64,000 nt of DNA from Melampsora larici-populina 98AG31 (Eukaryota; Basidiomycota; Pucciniomycetes; Pucciniales; Melampsoraceae). The number at the start of each line of letters is the position of its first letter. Position 1 is the stretch's first letter. Under the pieces are notes generated by a model. It saw only the letters and a program-made list of their open reading frames with translations. It was not told where the DNA came from and searched no databases. The translations under genes and the position numbers were made by a program. Below are positions 11,039 through 22,640 of the stretch, in pieces. The stretch is from assembly GCF_000204055.1 (NCBI RefSeq), contig NW_006768786.1:492518-556517 (forward strand), given 5' to 3'.

Positions 11039-14000
11039 CTATCCTGGTTGTTCAATCTCAAACTGATTGAATTGATTCATGATGGAGTTTCTGCTGGGAC
11101 CAGCTTGAGTCCATGTAGCAATGGCTGGATCATAGAACTGCGAGTCTCGGTTGTTCACAATCTTGAGTAGATGTTCTTGATAAGCCTGTACACGTCTAAA
11201 AGGATGGGGTTTAGCATAGAGATACATGTGTATTCAGAAGTGGATGCGACATACCGGCATAAGACTTTTGAATCAAATGAAGTCGGCCAGCCGCGTTCTT
11301 TTGCCAGGGGAATTAAGTCCCGTTCAAGCTTGTGCAGCTGACAGGTAGAAGCTATCTCCCAAAACTGCAATACATGATGTCAGACAGGCCCAAGTGAGGC
11401 TAGCAAGAGCTATTAGAGAGTCGAACAAAGATTAACTTACTGGAAGATCAACTGCCTCCGGGTTACCAGGAAGAGGTCTTTTCTTAGCGTGCGGCTTGGC
11501 AAGATGAAACTGAAGCTGTTCTTGAAACTTCTTGGAAGGTTGCTTGGGGAGTGGGTCGTCACATAATGGACATTTGCGTTCATCTATGTCGGATTGATCA
11601 TCAGAATCATCAGAATCATCAAGGTCCACAAGAGAAGAATCGAGCAGATCGAATACACTGCTGGTTGAAGCAGCTGCAGGGATGTCTTGCTCATTCTCAT
11701 CATCGAGAGATTTTTCTTCATTGGTGAGTTGTTGAGGGCGGGGGCATCGATTGGCTTGATGCCCTGTCTGATTGCATTGACTACACTTGGAAGTCTTTGT
11801 GACGGTCAGACGAGGGAGCTCAGGCATTGGATGTCGAGAGGCAGCTTGACGTTGAGCAGCGGTACAGTTGTTTGCTTTGTGTCCGTTTCCACCACACTGG
11901 CCGCATTTGTATGATCGTTTGTTTTGCTTTTCCAAAACATTGAAGTCAGATTGGTACCGTGCTGTTGAAGACTTTGAGCGTCTTTTTTGGGCGTCAAGTT
12001 TTGGGCGTCCTCGGCCATTTGATCTGACATCTGGATTAGTTATCATGACAAGGGCGAACCGATTTGACTCAAGTTGTTTGATCTCGCTGTGTATCTTGCG
12101 AAGCTGATGCTCAGGAAGGTCAGACAATACCTCGATTTTTCTTTTCATCGAGGACCTCAAATCATCGAATGTAGCCGGTGTAAGATCAAGGCCCAACTTC
12201 CACTGATCATGGATCTGATCAATTGTAAGAATACCACCGTTGTTCAACATTTCAGCTAGCTCATGTGAGCAAGGCATTCCCCAAGCACCACGGAACGAGC
12301 CGGTACATGGACGTAAACCGCAGTCAGGTATGAGGACAAATTGTTCTTTAAGCTTCAGAAGTGCAAAATTTGAGAGCTTGTTTTGAACGGTTCAAAAACT
12401 ATCAGGAAGTCCGTTGATTGACTTGTTCGTCTCGATTCCTTCCAGGCCCATATACTCGCTGATCTGATGCTCCAGAGCGTGTGCGATAGAGTTGAAACAT
12501 GATAGAAAATCTTGATTCCCACCAGTGATAAACAACTTGATGTGGTAATGTGATCCTTCAACTCTTGATGTACTCGAATTGCCAAAGTGGACTTGCTTTG
12601 ATGTAAACATCACCACAAACTTTTGAGTGAGCTTGAGCCACGTATTGTTAAGATAGTCGTAGAAGTGATGCTTCTTTGCAATTGCACTGACCACAGAGAG
12701 GTTTTCATCGTATTCGGTTTGGTTTGTCAAGGAACAAAATACATTCCATGCCTTCATGAATGCATCCCATTCATCTGTGTCCACCTTGCCTTGTGGTGTC
12801 TTCACGGAACTTCTACAGTTCTTGAGTAGATTCTGGTTGATGTGCCAGATACATAGCAGGTGATGGGAGTCAGGAAATACAGTCTCGATGGCTTTGATTA
12901 ACGCCCATTCGCGGTCGGTGAAGAAAGTCAAGGGTAGAACTGGGTTATCGCTGTTGAATATAACCTCCCGGAGCTGGGTGAGAGCCCACTGGTAGGACTC
13001 TTCACATTCATTTGACATGAAAACAAGAGCAACAGTGAAAGACCGATGGGTGTTTGTTGTTCCAACAACGTGGAGCAAGGGAAAATTGAACCAGTTGGTC
13101 TTGTATGTACTATCTAATCCAAGGACCGTTGGAAAGTGTTGTCCAAGCCGTATCCCATCAGGACTTGCAAAAAAAAAGTTTAGAACCTTGCCATTCAAGT
13201 CGGTCTTTGTACGAGATGCCCAATCCTTCTTTTTTATAAGGTCCATGAGCCCCTGCATAGGAGTTCTACCTTTCAACCATTGATTACGGTGCTGAGCGCG
13301 CACATTGTTGATATCACGAATGAGAGGGGGTGGTCCTGAGCTTGAGCGAGCTAGAAGTTGTCTGATTTGTCGAGGTCGTAATCCAGCATCGGAGAGAATA
13401 CAAATCTCTTTCTTCTGTTCGCGGGTCAGTTTGCGGTATTGAGCCAGGTTCTCTGCAATGATGAAAGGTTCGTGATTATGATGATGACTTGCACCTTCAT
13501 CTGTCTTATTCATTGTAACTTTCCATGTCTGTGTACGTGACCAGAAGTTCAGTGACACAGCATATTGACATTCTGCCTTGATTGTGGATGTAGTACGAAG
13601 AGTAGCAGTCGAGATGTGTTTGCCGGCACGTGAGCATGAAAGATAGATGCGAACAGTTTTCTTGAACTCCGTTTTGTGACTAGTTACTGCAAGTGAATAG
13701 CCCTGGTGTCGTGCCACTGCTCGAAGGTACATCAATCCATGATGCATTGAATGGAATTGCTTTCCAACAATCGGGTTTTGAAGCAAGCGAGCTGGAGCAG
13801 CACCTACAATACATGTGATGAGCTGAGTGTTGAACCACAGAGATATTATTATTAGATTGGACTGACCTTCAATAGGAAAATCAGGATCTCTTGTAAACTT
13901 TTCATCAGCATTCAAGGTTTCATCCAAGCTATCATCACTGTCATTCTCATCGTCTTCGACATTCTTGTCTTTTTGTCCAGACTCATTTACAGTGCTTGTC

Positions 14001-14719
14001 ATCTCGGTTTCTGGAATCTCATCTTCCTCTAATTCCCAGTCCCCATCGGGATCTGCATGGGTTACTTGATGATGTTGATCATGGTCGTTTTGGCTGTCAT
14101 TGTTGAGATCATGAGTAACATGGCGGATGACTTCTGGAGGAGGAGGAGGATTTCGAGGTAAGAATTCGTGAGCTGATCTGTTCATTGGAGTGTGCGGATA
14201 GGTGTACATATGCTGAGAAGGGCTGCAGTAGAGATGTTGTGGTAAGGTCATCGCATTGTCGTGAGTAACATGGTTGGCCACTGGTTGAGGAGGAAGATAG
14301 TTTTGAGGCAAGAACTCAGAAGCTGCTACATTCATTTGAGTGTGTGGATAGGTGAACATAGGGTACGGATGTTGTTGAACAGGAAGGTTGGGTGCGTAGC
14401 GTGCGTAGCTAGTCATGGGAGGATGAACTTCAACTGGTCCTTGATTAATGCTGAAAGGGATGGATGCGCAAGGTGACAAGGGAGGGGGGCCTTGATGGGG
14501 CCAAAGATTTGCTGGATAAGTCCCAACAAGTGGTGGGTAGACGGTGTGATTGGGAGAAATCACATTTCCCTGATAGGCTACTTGGTGATTTGCCAATGTA
14601 ACTGGGTGAAAGCCAAAATTTGCGGGGTACTGATAAAATGGAGGTGCATTACTATCGGGGTTATTGTACGGACTTTCAGAAGCTGGATTGTGTTGGTGTC
14701 TGTGGGAAGATTCAGGCAT
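11039..14719 (-). pseudogene. MULE transposase (DDE core, SWIM-like finger, two zinc knuckles), one in-frame TGA
   Basis: Four exons in phase: 14719-13867, 13803-11441, 11364-11255 and 11195-11039, together 1161 codons. The first 200 residues are Pro/His-rich, followed by an acidic stretch and a FAR1/WRKY-GCM1-like region. The MULE core has its first Asp in VLGLDSTYKTN, its second in TFFTDREWAL, the CxxH block LLCIWHINQNL, and the Glu in SRVEGSHYHIK. A SWIM-like finger follows (CTGSFRGAWGMPCSH), then two CCHC knuckles (CGQCGGNGHKANNC, CSQCNQTGHQANRC). A single TGA at 12394-12392 breaks the frame just before the SWIM-like part. The frame on both sides is the same and open, so this is a point nonsense change or a readthrough codon, not a boundary between two genes. 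The nearest usable ATG is 14719. Confidence 0.85.
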
Positions 14720-14897
14720 GCTGGTTAGGTTGAAAGGCAGATAGTTTTGCTCACTCCTCCTTCTTGTGAGCAAGAGGGAGGAACTTATAACTTGTAAGTT
14801 TGCCTCTCACTTGTAAAATTCCTTGAGGAATAGTGTATGTGATTTCAATAAGTTTACTTGACCGCCCGCTTTATGTCAGCTTTATTTCATAGAAGTC

Positions 14898-15018
14898 TCG
14901 AGTGAGAGTTGATGAGAAGTCCGGCTCTCTGAGGTGTCAAAAGCTGTCAACAGACATGTGATAGTCAACAAAAGCGGGCGGTTGCAGGTTTTAAAGCGGG
15001 CTGGTTTTAGTAGTTCCC
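14898..15018 (-). repeat. MULE right terminal inverted repeat (121 bp)
   Basis: Inverted copy of 10337-10457, ending in the complement of GGGAACTACTAAAACC and followed by the TSD TTTATAAC at 15019-15026. Confidence 0.93.
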
Positions 15019-15026
15019 TTTATAAC

Positions 15027-15103
15027 ACACAAACACACACACACAAAAAAAGAAAAAAAGAAAACTAAAAAAAAGAAAAAGATATATAAAACAAATCACA
15101 ACA
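15027..15103. repeat. CA-rich microsatellite and A-rich tract
   Basis: A short (CA)n/(ACACAA)n run followed by A-rich sequence just outside the MULE's right TSD, in the 3' flank of the GATA gene. Confidence 0.6.
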
Positions 15104-15282
15104 ATGAAATTAAGAGGGAAAAAATCAATACAACATCCCAAAAAAGAAAGAAAAAAAAAAAGTCAAAAGATCCATCACAAGAAACCAAATCCAATAAATG
15201 TTCCAAATCAAATCAAAAAAAAAAAAGAATCCACCCACATAATCCAAACCCACCTACCCCAAAGACAAGACGCCCACCAAGT

Positions 15283-17252
15283 TCACCAAGCAGATCCCAT
15301 CCCTTCTCCATTCCCCTCTCTTTCTCCAGCTTCAATACCAACCTGCATCCTACCCGAACTTCTCCTACTTCTAATCTCATCATCATCCAACCTATTCCTA
15401 CCAACAGCAGTAGTCCCACAACTTCCATCCCAAGAAACTCTCTTAGAATCAGCCGATTCTAATCTCGAAATCTTTGATTTCATCATCCCATTTAAAAACT
15501 CTAGTTGGTTAACTCTTTGTTTGAGTCGATAGACTTCTTCATCTCTTACATCTTTTCGACCATGAAGATGATCTTCATCAAACGAAGGTGGTGTTAAAGG
15601 TTTCAAAACCAATGGATTCATTCGACGGTTCAGCTCTAGGGGTGTTGAATGATACGATTCGTTATCAGATGATTTTGATGAACTGATCGATGATGTTCGT
15701 TTGGAAACCAATTGATGTTGAGAATGTAATGGATAAGATGATAAAATACTTGATGAAGACGATGAGACTCGAGTTTTAGGTTGAGGTGATTGATAAGCTT
15801 CTCGAGCACTTTCTTCAAATGAGATTGGAGGTCCTGAGAATCGTGATGGTGATTGAGTTTCATTGAATGTCCTACTGACTAATTGTGATAAAGGTGGAAG
15901 TCTGGTTCTTGGTCTGCCTCGTTCGTTTGACGAGGATGATGAAGACGAACACGAAACTGGGGTTTGGTGAAGATCTACTGAAAATGATCTTCCTAATGGT
16001 GACGTAATAGGCTACAAAACGTTCAAAGCAAAAAACCGGTTAGATTTGAATGTAGTTTAAAAATAGAAACTGGTGAAAAAGATGACATACTGAAAGGTTC
16101 AGGTTCGAATTAATTGATAATTGATTCAAATTAGGCACTTTAAGATGACTCATCACTTCATTTCGATCATTCAGTTTTGACTGTTGTTGATGATGATGAA
16201 ATTCTTCACGCGAACTTGGTTCTCGATCAAACTGAAGATCAGAAGTAGAACCTAAACTATTCCTAATATGATTCTTATGAGTCTGATTAGACTTAAAGTT
16301 ATTCAAACTAAGACTACGAATCGAAGTTAACGTGTTGGGTTGTTGATCATCTTGGATTAAGATGGATTGAAAATGATTAGGTTGAGTTGGTTTTCCATTC
16401 AAGATTCGTTTAGAAATCGAAATCGGTTCGATAGGTAAGGTTTCTTTTCTTCTTTTAGATCCAATCGAATGATACAAAACCCGATCATCATGGTTCACAT
16501 TCGATTCATCTTTCACGGTTGTAGAATGATAATAGTTTGGATGAATTTGTGAATCTAAATCTAACACTCCACCTGGTTCACTTTTCCTTGAATTGAGAAA
16601 TGATCTATTGATTTGATTTTCTTGTAAATCTTTTGAAGTGGATTGAAACGAATGATCTAATTCATCACTATGATAATGTTCATTTAATGAGATAGGTGAT
16701 GATTCGGATTTGATGTCATCCATTGATAGATTTCCATTAGGAGTAGATTGAATTAAAGTTAATGGATGACTCAAGAGTTTAATAGACTTTTGTGATTTTG
16801 ATTTAGGATTAGATGAAGTGATTGATTTATTAGTTTTTGAATGAAGATGATTTACTTCTCGATCGATAGCTTTGATTCGATGACGTTGTTTGATAACATC
16901 AGTTTTGAGTGAGATCGGTCTAGGTCTTCCTTTCATCTTTTGAAATAATGCACATGCATTACAAAGTGTCGCTCCTGATTCATCTCTACGCCAAAGTGGT
17001 GTTGTCTGTGAAGAAACACGAAATGGAAATGGATTAGTGATCTTGATTTGTAGATGTGGTGTTGAAAGAGATTGACTCAACTTGAGTAGAACAATTTGCA
17101 CAAGTTGGAATTGAAACTGGTATTGAAGATGACAAATGATCTAAAGTTAAACCAGTTGGAGTTGAGATGATCTTATTTTGATGATGGTTGATAGTAGTAG
17201 TAGTAGTGGTAGTAATAGGTTGATTTAAGATGTTAATTGGATGATAAGACAT
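15283..17252 (-). CDS. GATA-type zinc finger transcription factor with C-terminal coiled coil
   Basis: Three exons in phase: 17252-17082, 17005-16091 and 16011-15283 (1815 nt, 604 aa). The finger is split by intron 1. CANCSTQ ends exon 1 and [18 protein letters not shown] begins exon 2, giving C-X2-C-X17-C-X2-C. The basic tail [19 protein letters not shown] binds DNA in this family. Only one finger is present, near residues 50-100. The rest is Ser/Asn-rich and likely disordered. Near the C-terminus, [20 protein letters not shown] followed by KSKISRLES looks like a coiled coil. A single finger plus a C-terminal coiled coil resembles the AreB/Dal80/Gzf3 nitrogen regulators; that subgroup is an inference. 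I chose the ATG at 17252 because the upstream in-frame sequence lacks another ATG. The protein is nuclear by family. Confidence 0.88.
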
Positions 17253-18550
17253 GAATGAAGAAGAAGAAGATATCAAATGTGAAGAAGAAAGTAGTATAAG
17301 AGTATAGATTTTTAGAAGATGATTTCTAGAAGTGGTGAAATGAATTTAGATTTTAGATTTTTTAATTTTACAAAAGACGGATAGACTGAAACAAATTGAG
17401 ATGACTACTTTATAAACAAAACGAATTATAAAAGAACAAGGCAGCAGATAATTAGCAATGCGTAGTGATGATGATAGACTTGCAAAAAGAAGATAAGTTT
17501 GAAGTCAATTTACAGAGTGTTACATAAAAATGATAGAATAGATGAATCCCAATAAATGATCAGGATCAAAAAGTCTAAAGTCTGAAGTATCTGAAGTATC
17601 TGAAGTATCCACAGATTAAAAAACAATAATGATCGAAATAGAATTATAGAAATAGAAAAAGTTTGTGAAGGATTGATGGATTGATTAATTACTATCTCCT
17701 TGTCTTCTTCTGTTCTTTTATATTTACATAACTCTTTCTTTCTCTCCTTCAACTCTCTTCACTCATTCATGACTCACTCATGACTCACTCACTCACTCAA
17801 TCGATTGATCTGAAATGCAATCCAATCGAATCGAATCGAGTGATTTGATCAGATTGGATTGGATTGGATTGGTTTCGATTTGATTCGATTGGAATATGGA
17901 ATTTGATTTGATTTGATTTGATTAGTCTCTTTCTTTCTTAAAACAGTCAAGAGTATAAAAGGTTCTTTTAAAAACTTTGAAAACTTAAATTCATCTAAAG
18001 CGTAGCTCACTTCTCCAATCGTAACTCTTCCTCCACGATCTGTCTTAATCTAAATTAATGATTGGCTAAACGAATTCTGATTGAGAAAATCCAAGAAATC
18101 TTTTCAACTTTCAAGATCACTTTTTTTGGCATTTTCTTAATCGATCAATATTTCACCTATTTCCAATCATACAACAAAAACTCACCTATCAATCAAATCA
18201 ATCAATCAATCAATCGGTTTATAATTTCTTTTGATCAAACCAAATCAGATAACATACGTACAAATTACATCAAATTCACTCAAGAACTTTATCATCAAGT
18301 GATCATCTCCTGAAAACCAAATGACGCAACCATCGTAAAGTTCTATCATATATTATCAGATATTATCTCTTTGAGAATTTGTTTGAAATGTTCGATTTCT
18401 AAACATCAAAACATTACTTTTTGATTTGGTCTACAAATTCAAATCAGGAGAATAGTGACGATTTAGAGTAAACCGATTGGGAATCGGGGGAGAATGGAAG
18501 ATCGGTCGTCAATTTGAAAGTTGAAATTCCAATTCGAGCTTCAATTGTTG
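17253..18550. promoter_or_regulatory. Upstream region of the GATA gene with simple repeats
   Basis: About 1.3 kb without a supported gene. It should hold the 5' UTR and promoter of the GATA factor. At 17820-17920 there are interrupted arrays of GAATC, GATTG and TTTGA words, and at 18185-18220 an ATCA run. No TATA box or known site stands out clearly enough to call. Confidence 0.35.
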
Positions 18551-18570
18551 TACACCAGGGGGTAAACTTG

Positions 18571-18607
18571 CGGCAAGAAAACGGTTTTCGAAACCGTTTT
18601 CTTGCCG
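18571..18607. repeat. Perfect hairpin, 17-bp arms with 3-nt loop
   Basis: Arm CGGCAAGAAAACGGTTT (18571-18587), loop TCG, and the exact complement at 18591-18607. It lies 5 bp inside the left TIR of element C and is probably a subterminal feature used for mobilisation or extrusion. Confidence 0.9.
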
Positions 18608-18767
18608 TCACGGTTTTAAACTACTTGCGTCGTTTCTGAGACGATTTCAGATGGGACCGCACGAATGCGGTTCCCATCACCGTTTTTGGCGGTGCAAGCA
18701 AACCGCCTCGGTGACCCCTGGACACGGTCCCTGGAACGTTCTGAGTTACAGCGTAGATTTCACAAAA

Positions 18768-18866
18768 AGGGAATCGAGCAGCGAGACTTGAACACAGGCT
18801 CAAAACTGAGCACAAGCCCGACCCGTGCCTCTTGCCTCTACACCATGCTGACCACAATGGGGAAAC
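18768..18866 (-). other. tRNA-like sequence (tRNA relic or SINE-type Pol III head)
   Basis: Read on the minus strand, GGTCAGCATGGTGTAGAGGC looks like a D-arm with an A-box (TGGTGTAGAGG). About 40 nt later, TGTTCAAGTCT resembles a B-box/T-loop. Between them a 17-nt stretch can fold as an anticodon arm (loop GTCGGGC, anticodon position CGG), followed by a variable-arm-like hairpin (CTCA/TGAG) as in long-arm tRNAs. The T-stem pairs poorly and no clean acceptor stem was found, so this is not a functional tRNA gene. It may be a tRNA pseudogene or the head of a SINE inside element C. Confidence 0.4.
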
Positions 18867-19058
18867 CCGTGTGTCATATGATGATTCTTTCGAATTGTCA
18901 ATCGATTCATAAAACTAAAATTCCTCAATACCTTCATTCTGTTTTTGGAATGTCATCTGATTTTGGTGAAAAAGTATATAATTCTTCTAAAATCTTTACA
19001 TCCCAAAAAACCAAAAAAAAACAGAGCTTTAATCTAATCCTCAAGCTTGCCTTTTCAA

Positions 19059-19545
19059 TTATGTTTAGTAATTCTATAATGATGATCTTATTAATTGTTT
19101 TATTCCTCACATTTCAATCTAAGATTCTTCAAGGTTCGAATATTCATGGTGATCAAGAATCTTAAAAAAGGCAGAAATGAACAGATCGATTGTGAAAAGT
19201 CTCTCTTGGACTTTCTTTCAGATCAGTTTTAATTGACTCCCAACCTTATACTGACCTAGACTTTTTTATATCATCTTTTCTTTTTCTTTTTGTACGTATC
19301 GCGCTATCAAGAGCTTTGGAACAATTGTGTTATCAGAATGATTGGATGTTCGATGATCCACTCTTAATGGAACAAAGTTGTTCAACTTGTAAGGTCAGTC
19401 ATGAACGAAAAATTATATATCTCATCATGATCAACATCTTAACAACTTTTTACACTTGATAATTCATCCTATAGATCACATTCGAGTTACGGGAAGGAAA
19501 TCCAATCACTACGTCAGTACTTGAGTTCAGTTCATTCAAACTCAC
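19059..19545 (+). pseudogene. Exon-like fragments inside element C, possible small secreted protein relic
   Basis: An ATG at 19061 opens a short frame beginning MFSNSIMMILLIVLFLTFQS, which looks like a signal peptide. Further on, an open stretch (ALEQLCYQNDWMFDDPLL, then SCSTCK) ends at a GTCAGT donor near 19397. An acceptor-like TATAG near 19475 is followed by ITFELREGNPITTS. How the first part joins the second is unresolved. Family unknown. It could equally be chance AT-rich sequence. Confidence 0.18.
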
Positions 19546-20072
19546 TGGACAGTTAGTTTTCTTGATCCAATGAGTATATCCATAATGCTTTCTAGTTTTC
19601 ATGATCTCATGAAGAGAGCAGTCAAGGAAATCCTCAATCAATGCCACTCACATGTATGTTAAGTTTTTGGCCATTGTATAGGTCAAATCATAAATTCATT
19701 TGTTTCATACTAATAGTCAGGTTCGTCAAGCTTTCACAGTTAACTGGTAACGTTCATTTAGATAGCTGACCAGCTAACTTCTTTCTCTTGAGGTCTTTGG
19801 TAAACTGAGTTTCTGTTTTGATCATGCACTGTTCATATATTGACAGTTTGACACCGATTGCAATCGGTGTCGAACAAACCGCTTCACCACCGCCTCTGCA
19901 GCCGTTCTCAAACGGTTGCGAGATGCAGCTCGTTCCAGAAGCGGTCGTGGAACGGTGTCCGAAACGGTTTCGGCGAAACCGGTTCCACACCTTCCTGGGT
20001 GGTTCTGGTGACGAAACCTTTGAAATCGTCACAGGAACCGGCCGAGGCCGAGGACCATTACCCCCTGGTGTA

Positions 20073-20239
20073 CTAGGTCTTGATCATTTGAATTGATCAT
20101 CATGGCCTATAAATATCTACAACTTTGGACATTTTAATTTGTGATACGGGGCCCCTTTCGGTTTACCCGATCATCTTCAACTCGGATCTTATGTTATTCC
20201 TACTTGAAGTTCTTCTTATTTATTAAGTTGATCAAAAAC
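20073..20239. other. Spacer between elements C and A
   Basis: A 167-bp spacer with no gene or repeat that I recognise. Confidence 0.4.
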
Positions 20240-20257
20240 TACACCACGGGTCAGCTC

Positions 20258-20392
20258 TGATATCGATTCGAGGTCATCTGGCCCGATGTCGATTTGATAT
20301 CGAATCGAGATCGAATCGATATACAAATTGTTGATATCGATTCGATATCGGTCCAATATCAAATCGACATCGGACCCGTTTGGTTCCGTGGG
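20258..20392. repeat. Palindromic GATATCG array, left subterminal region of element A
   Basis: Many overlapping words such as GATATCGATTCG, TTGATATCGAATCG and CGATATCGG make this stretch able to fold back on itself. A sister array lies at the other end of element A (about 23430-23502). Subterminal repeats of this kind often bind transposase. Confidence 0.6.
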
Positions 20393-21102
20393 TGATTGAC
20401 AGGCCCTGAGACCTTGACCAATAGAATCAAACCAATTGATTTGTATTGAGGATTGGGAGGGATTGGGTCAAGAGAGGGTGGCTGGGTGGCACTGGCCAGT
20501 CTCTTTGAGCGCGCCTAACCAGGTGCTTTCAACGGGTTATGGTAAAAGCATATCTAAAACCAATCGATTGATTTCATGTAAGGGTAAATTCAGATTTGGT
20601 ATATATAAACCATTATTTTGTTTTGTTTGAGAAATGGAACTATTGGTAAAGAAAAAGATCAATGGCTTTTGAAGTCTTAATGTGAAATTGAAACAGGTGA
20701 AATTGGTACAAACATTCTTTTTTTCTTTTTCTACTTAGATTTGGTTGGTTGACTTTTAGGTATTACTATGTACACATATGAACATAAGATAGGGAATGAA
20801 AGTGATAGAAAAATGAACAATAAAATTGCTAGAAAAACCTCGCAATCGCTAGCTCTGCGGTTTAAACCACTGACTTTCAAAATAAGCCGGGGTTCAGAGA
20901 CATACTCTGAGCTGTCCACTCATTCTCGTTGGAAATTTCCAGATCAGGTTCTTGCACTTGAATAGTTTTGAATGTACGCTTTCCGTCAAATAGTCTGCTG
21001 TCGGTTTGTAAGACGTACTGGTAATATCTAGAGTAGCGAGCATATAGGTTAGTCAAGAGCCTCGCAGCACATGAGAAAGAACGACTAACTCTTCTCTTTC
21101 AG

Positions 21103-22640
21103 CACTGTTGGAAGTTTCTAGCCAGAATAGCCAGCTATGTCATTGCACAATGGAAGGCTTTCAGTCCTTTGGGATTGGGTGTCAACTCAATTCAGGCTGA
21201 GCGGATGGTTGATCATGCTCAAAGTCTGAATGGCAAAGAATTCAAGATCGTTTTACAAGCTTCCGTTTTTGTTCTGGAAAATCACATTGACTCCTTATAT
21301 AGACAGATATGGCTTGACTTGGGCCACATTGCTTCAATGTTATATCAGCCAAAAATTGAAGACATGGAGACATATTGCTTGGAACTCGACAATACAATTG
21401 ATCACTTTTTGTTTGGAGTGGTCCGGCTCAATGCACAATGGGTGAATAAGCCCAAGTTTCACATCATGAAGCATTTCACAATGTCTATCAGACGCTTTGG
21501 TCCGCCATCACTTTTTGCAACAGAATCCTTTGAAAGAATGAACGGAGTCACAAGAGCCTTTTCTGTGCATTCAAATAGACACAACCCTTCAAGAGACATT
21601 GCAATATCAGCCAACAACTTCAACGTCCTCAGGCACCTAGTTTCGGGGGGCTTTATCCGCCATCCAGATTATAATTCATGGATTTCACCTGGAGTGAAGG
21701 TTCTACTTACCCTGACACAGAATGAAGCTTTGTGTAAAGCACTTGGCTATGACATGGCTTTGTTGGATAGAAATTCTCAACCGAAATACCATGGAAATGC
21801 ATCTCCTGCAAACAATGTCACCCTTCCAGCACACATTCAAATAACTGATCACACTTTCAATTGGACTCAGAGTCGGGCAAAACCAATCAAATTGGAAAAT
21901 TTTCAGGTTGTACATGAAGGGACTTTTGTATTGGTATGACAACCCAGTTCACTAGAATTCTGGAGACAGATCAGCTGACCAAGCTACTAACACCCCATTG
22001 TAGGTCAGAGATCCGAACCAGCGATTGAAGGTTGCGTTAATAAAAGCCATATGGACCCCAGCTTTTTCAAAAGCCACAAATATGATATTTCATTTAGAGA
22101 CTTGTACACTTTCTCATTCTCGTGATGCTTTCTATGGAATGAGGGGTTTGAATTTAAGTGGAGAGTCTATCTGGCTTTACCTGAAAGTGAGTACACACAC
22201 ATTGATCATATGCCTGATGAGTGAATAATGATCATTAACTTGTTGCCTTACATTTTGACATAATTAAGGATGTTATCTGTGTTCTTAATGTACAGCACAA
22301 CTGTTTTGATTCCAGTTGCCAGGTTGTCACTCCAGTCAGGGAGTCACAAGGGCTGAGATATTTGACAAAGTTGGACCCCAAGCTTGAACATGCAAGGAAT
22401 GGAGCATACATCCTCAATACACTATCACTTCACTCTGCTACAAGCCACCGACAGATGGGAAGTGTTCAGACAAGTATACTAGAGCCGGCGCAAAGGGTTG
22501 CAGCCATTGCCTCTGGTATAGCGCTGTGGCAGCAGAAGAAAGTTGCAGAACCGCAGAATAACATTCAGAAACACCCAAAACCAAGAAGAGGATCTAAAGC
22601 TGCCAAAAGGGGTCCGCCCAAGTCCATATTACATAATTAG
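21103..22640 (+). pseudogene. C-terminal half of a KDZ-like fungal transposase
   Basis: Three exons in phase without stops: 21103-21933, 22004-22186 and 22296-22640, giving 452 residues after an acceptor at 21101-21102. Motifs recall a C-terminal region widespread in basidiomycete transposon proteins of the Kyakuja-Dileera-Zisupton type: KPKFHIMKHFTMSIRRFGPP, FATESFERMNG, SVHSNRHNPSRDIA, and later HNCFDSSCQ. The tail is basic (PKPRRGSKAAKRGPPKS). I found no upstream exon with the catalytic core before the left end of element A, so this is called a truncated, probably inactive gene. The family name rests on remembered motif patterns. What is seen is a stop-free, correctly spliceable frame. Confidence 0.55.

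Larger units (their letters stand above)
10337..15018 (-). mobile_element. Mutator-like DNA transposon (MULE), 4682 bp, nearly intact
   Basis: The element is bounded by 121-bp terminal inverted repeats (10337-10457 and 14898-15018) that differ at only a few positions. An 8-bp target duplication TTTATAAC lies immediately outside (10329-10336 and 15019-15026). Mutator elements typically make 8-11 bp duplications, and the internal transposase has the MULE core. High TIR identity and a perfect TSD point to a fairly recent insertion. It sits between the CAP gene and the 3' end of the GATA factor gene. Confidence 0.93.
18551..20072. mobile_element. Non-autonomous TIR element C (1522 bp), ends TACACCAGGGGGTAA
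   Basis: A 15-bp perfect inverted repeat TACACCAGGGGGTAA bounds the element (18551-18565 and 20058-20072). Its two ends are much richer in G and C than the AT-rich middle and are full of CGGTTT/AAACCG words. The outer TA on each side could be a TA target duplication. No transposase is present. The element holds a strong hairpin, a tRNA-like sequence and some exon-like fragments. Element A and B termini share the TACACCA start, so the three may be one family. Confidence 0.6.

Noticed and set aside
12355..12585. A separate small gene overlapping the MULE stop codon
   Set aside because: It is the +1 frame of the transposase. The frames before and after the TGA are the same, so one nonsense codon explains the break better than a frameshifted extra gene.
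18768..18866. Functional tRNA gene
   Set aside because: The T-stem pairs poorly and the acceptor stem cannot be formed, so I report it only as a tRNA-like relic.
18665..19165. 166-residue frame at the left of element C
   Set aside because: It runs through the GC-rich terminal region and, on the opposite strand, the tRNA-like sequence. No family motif and no splice support.
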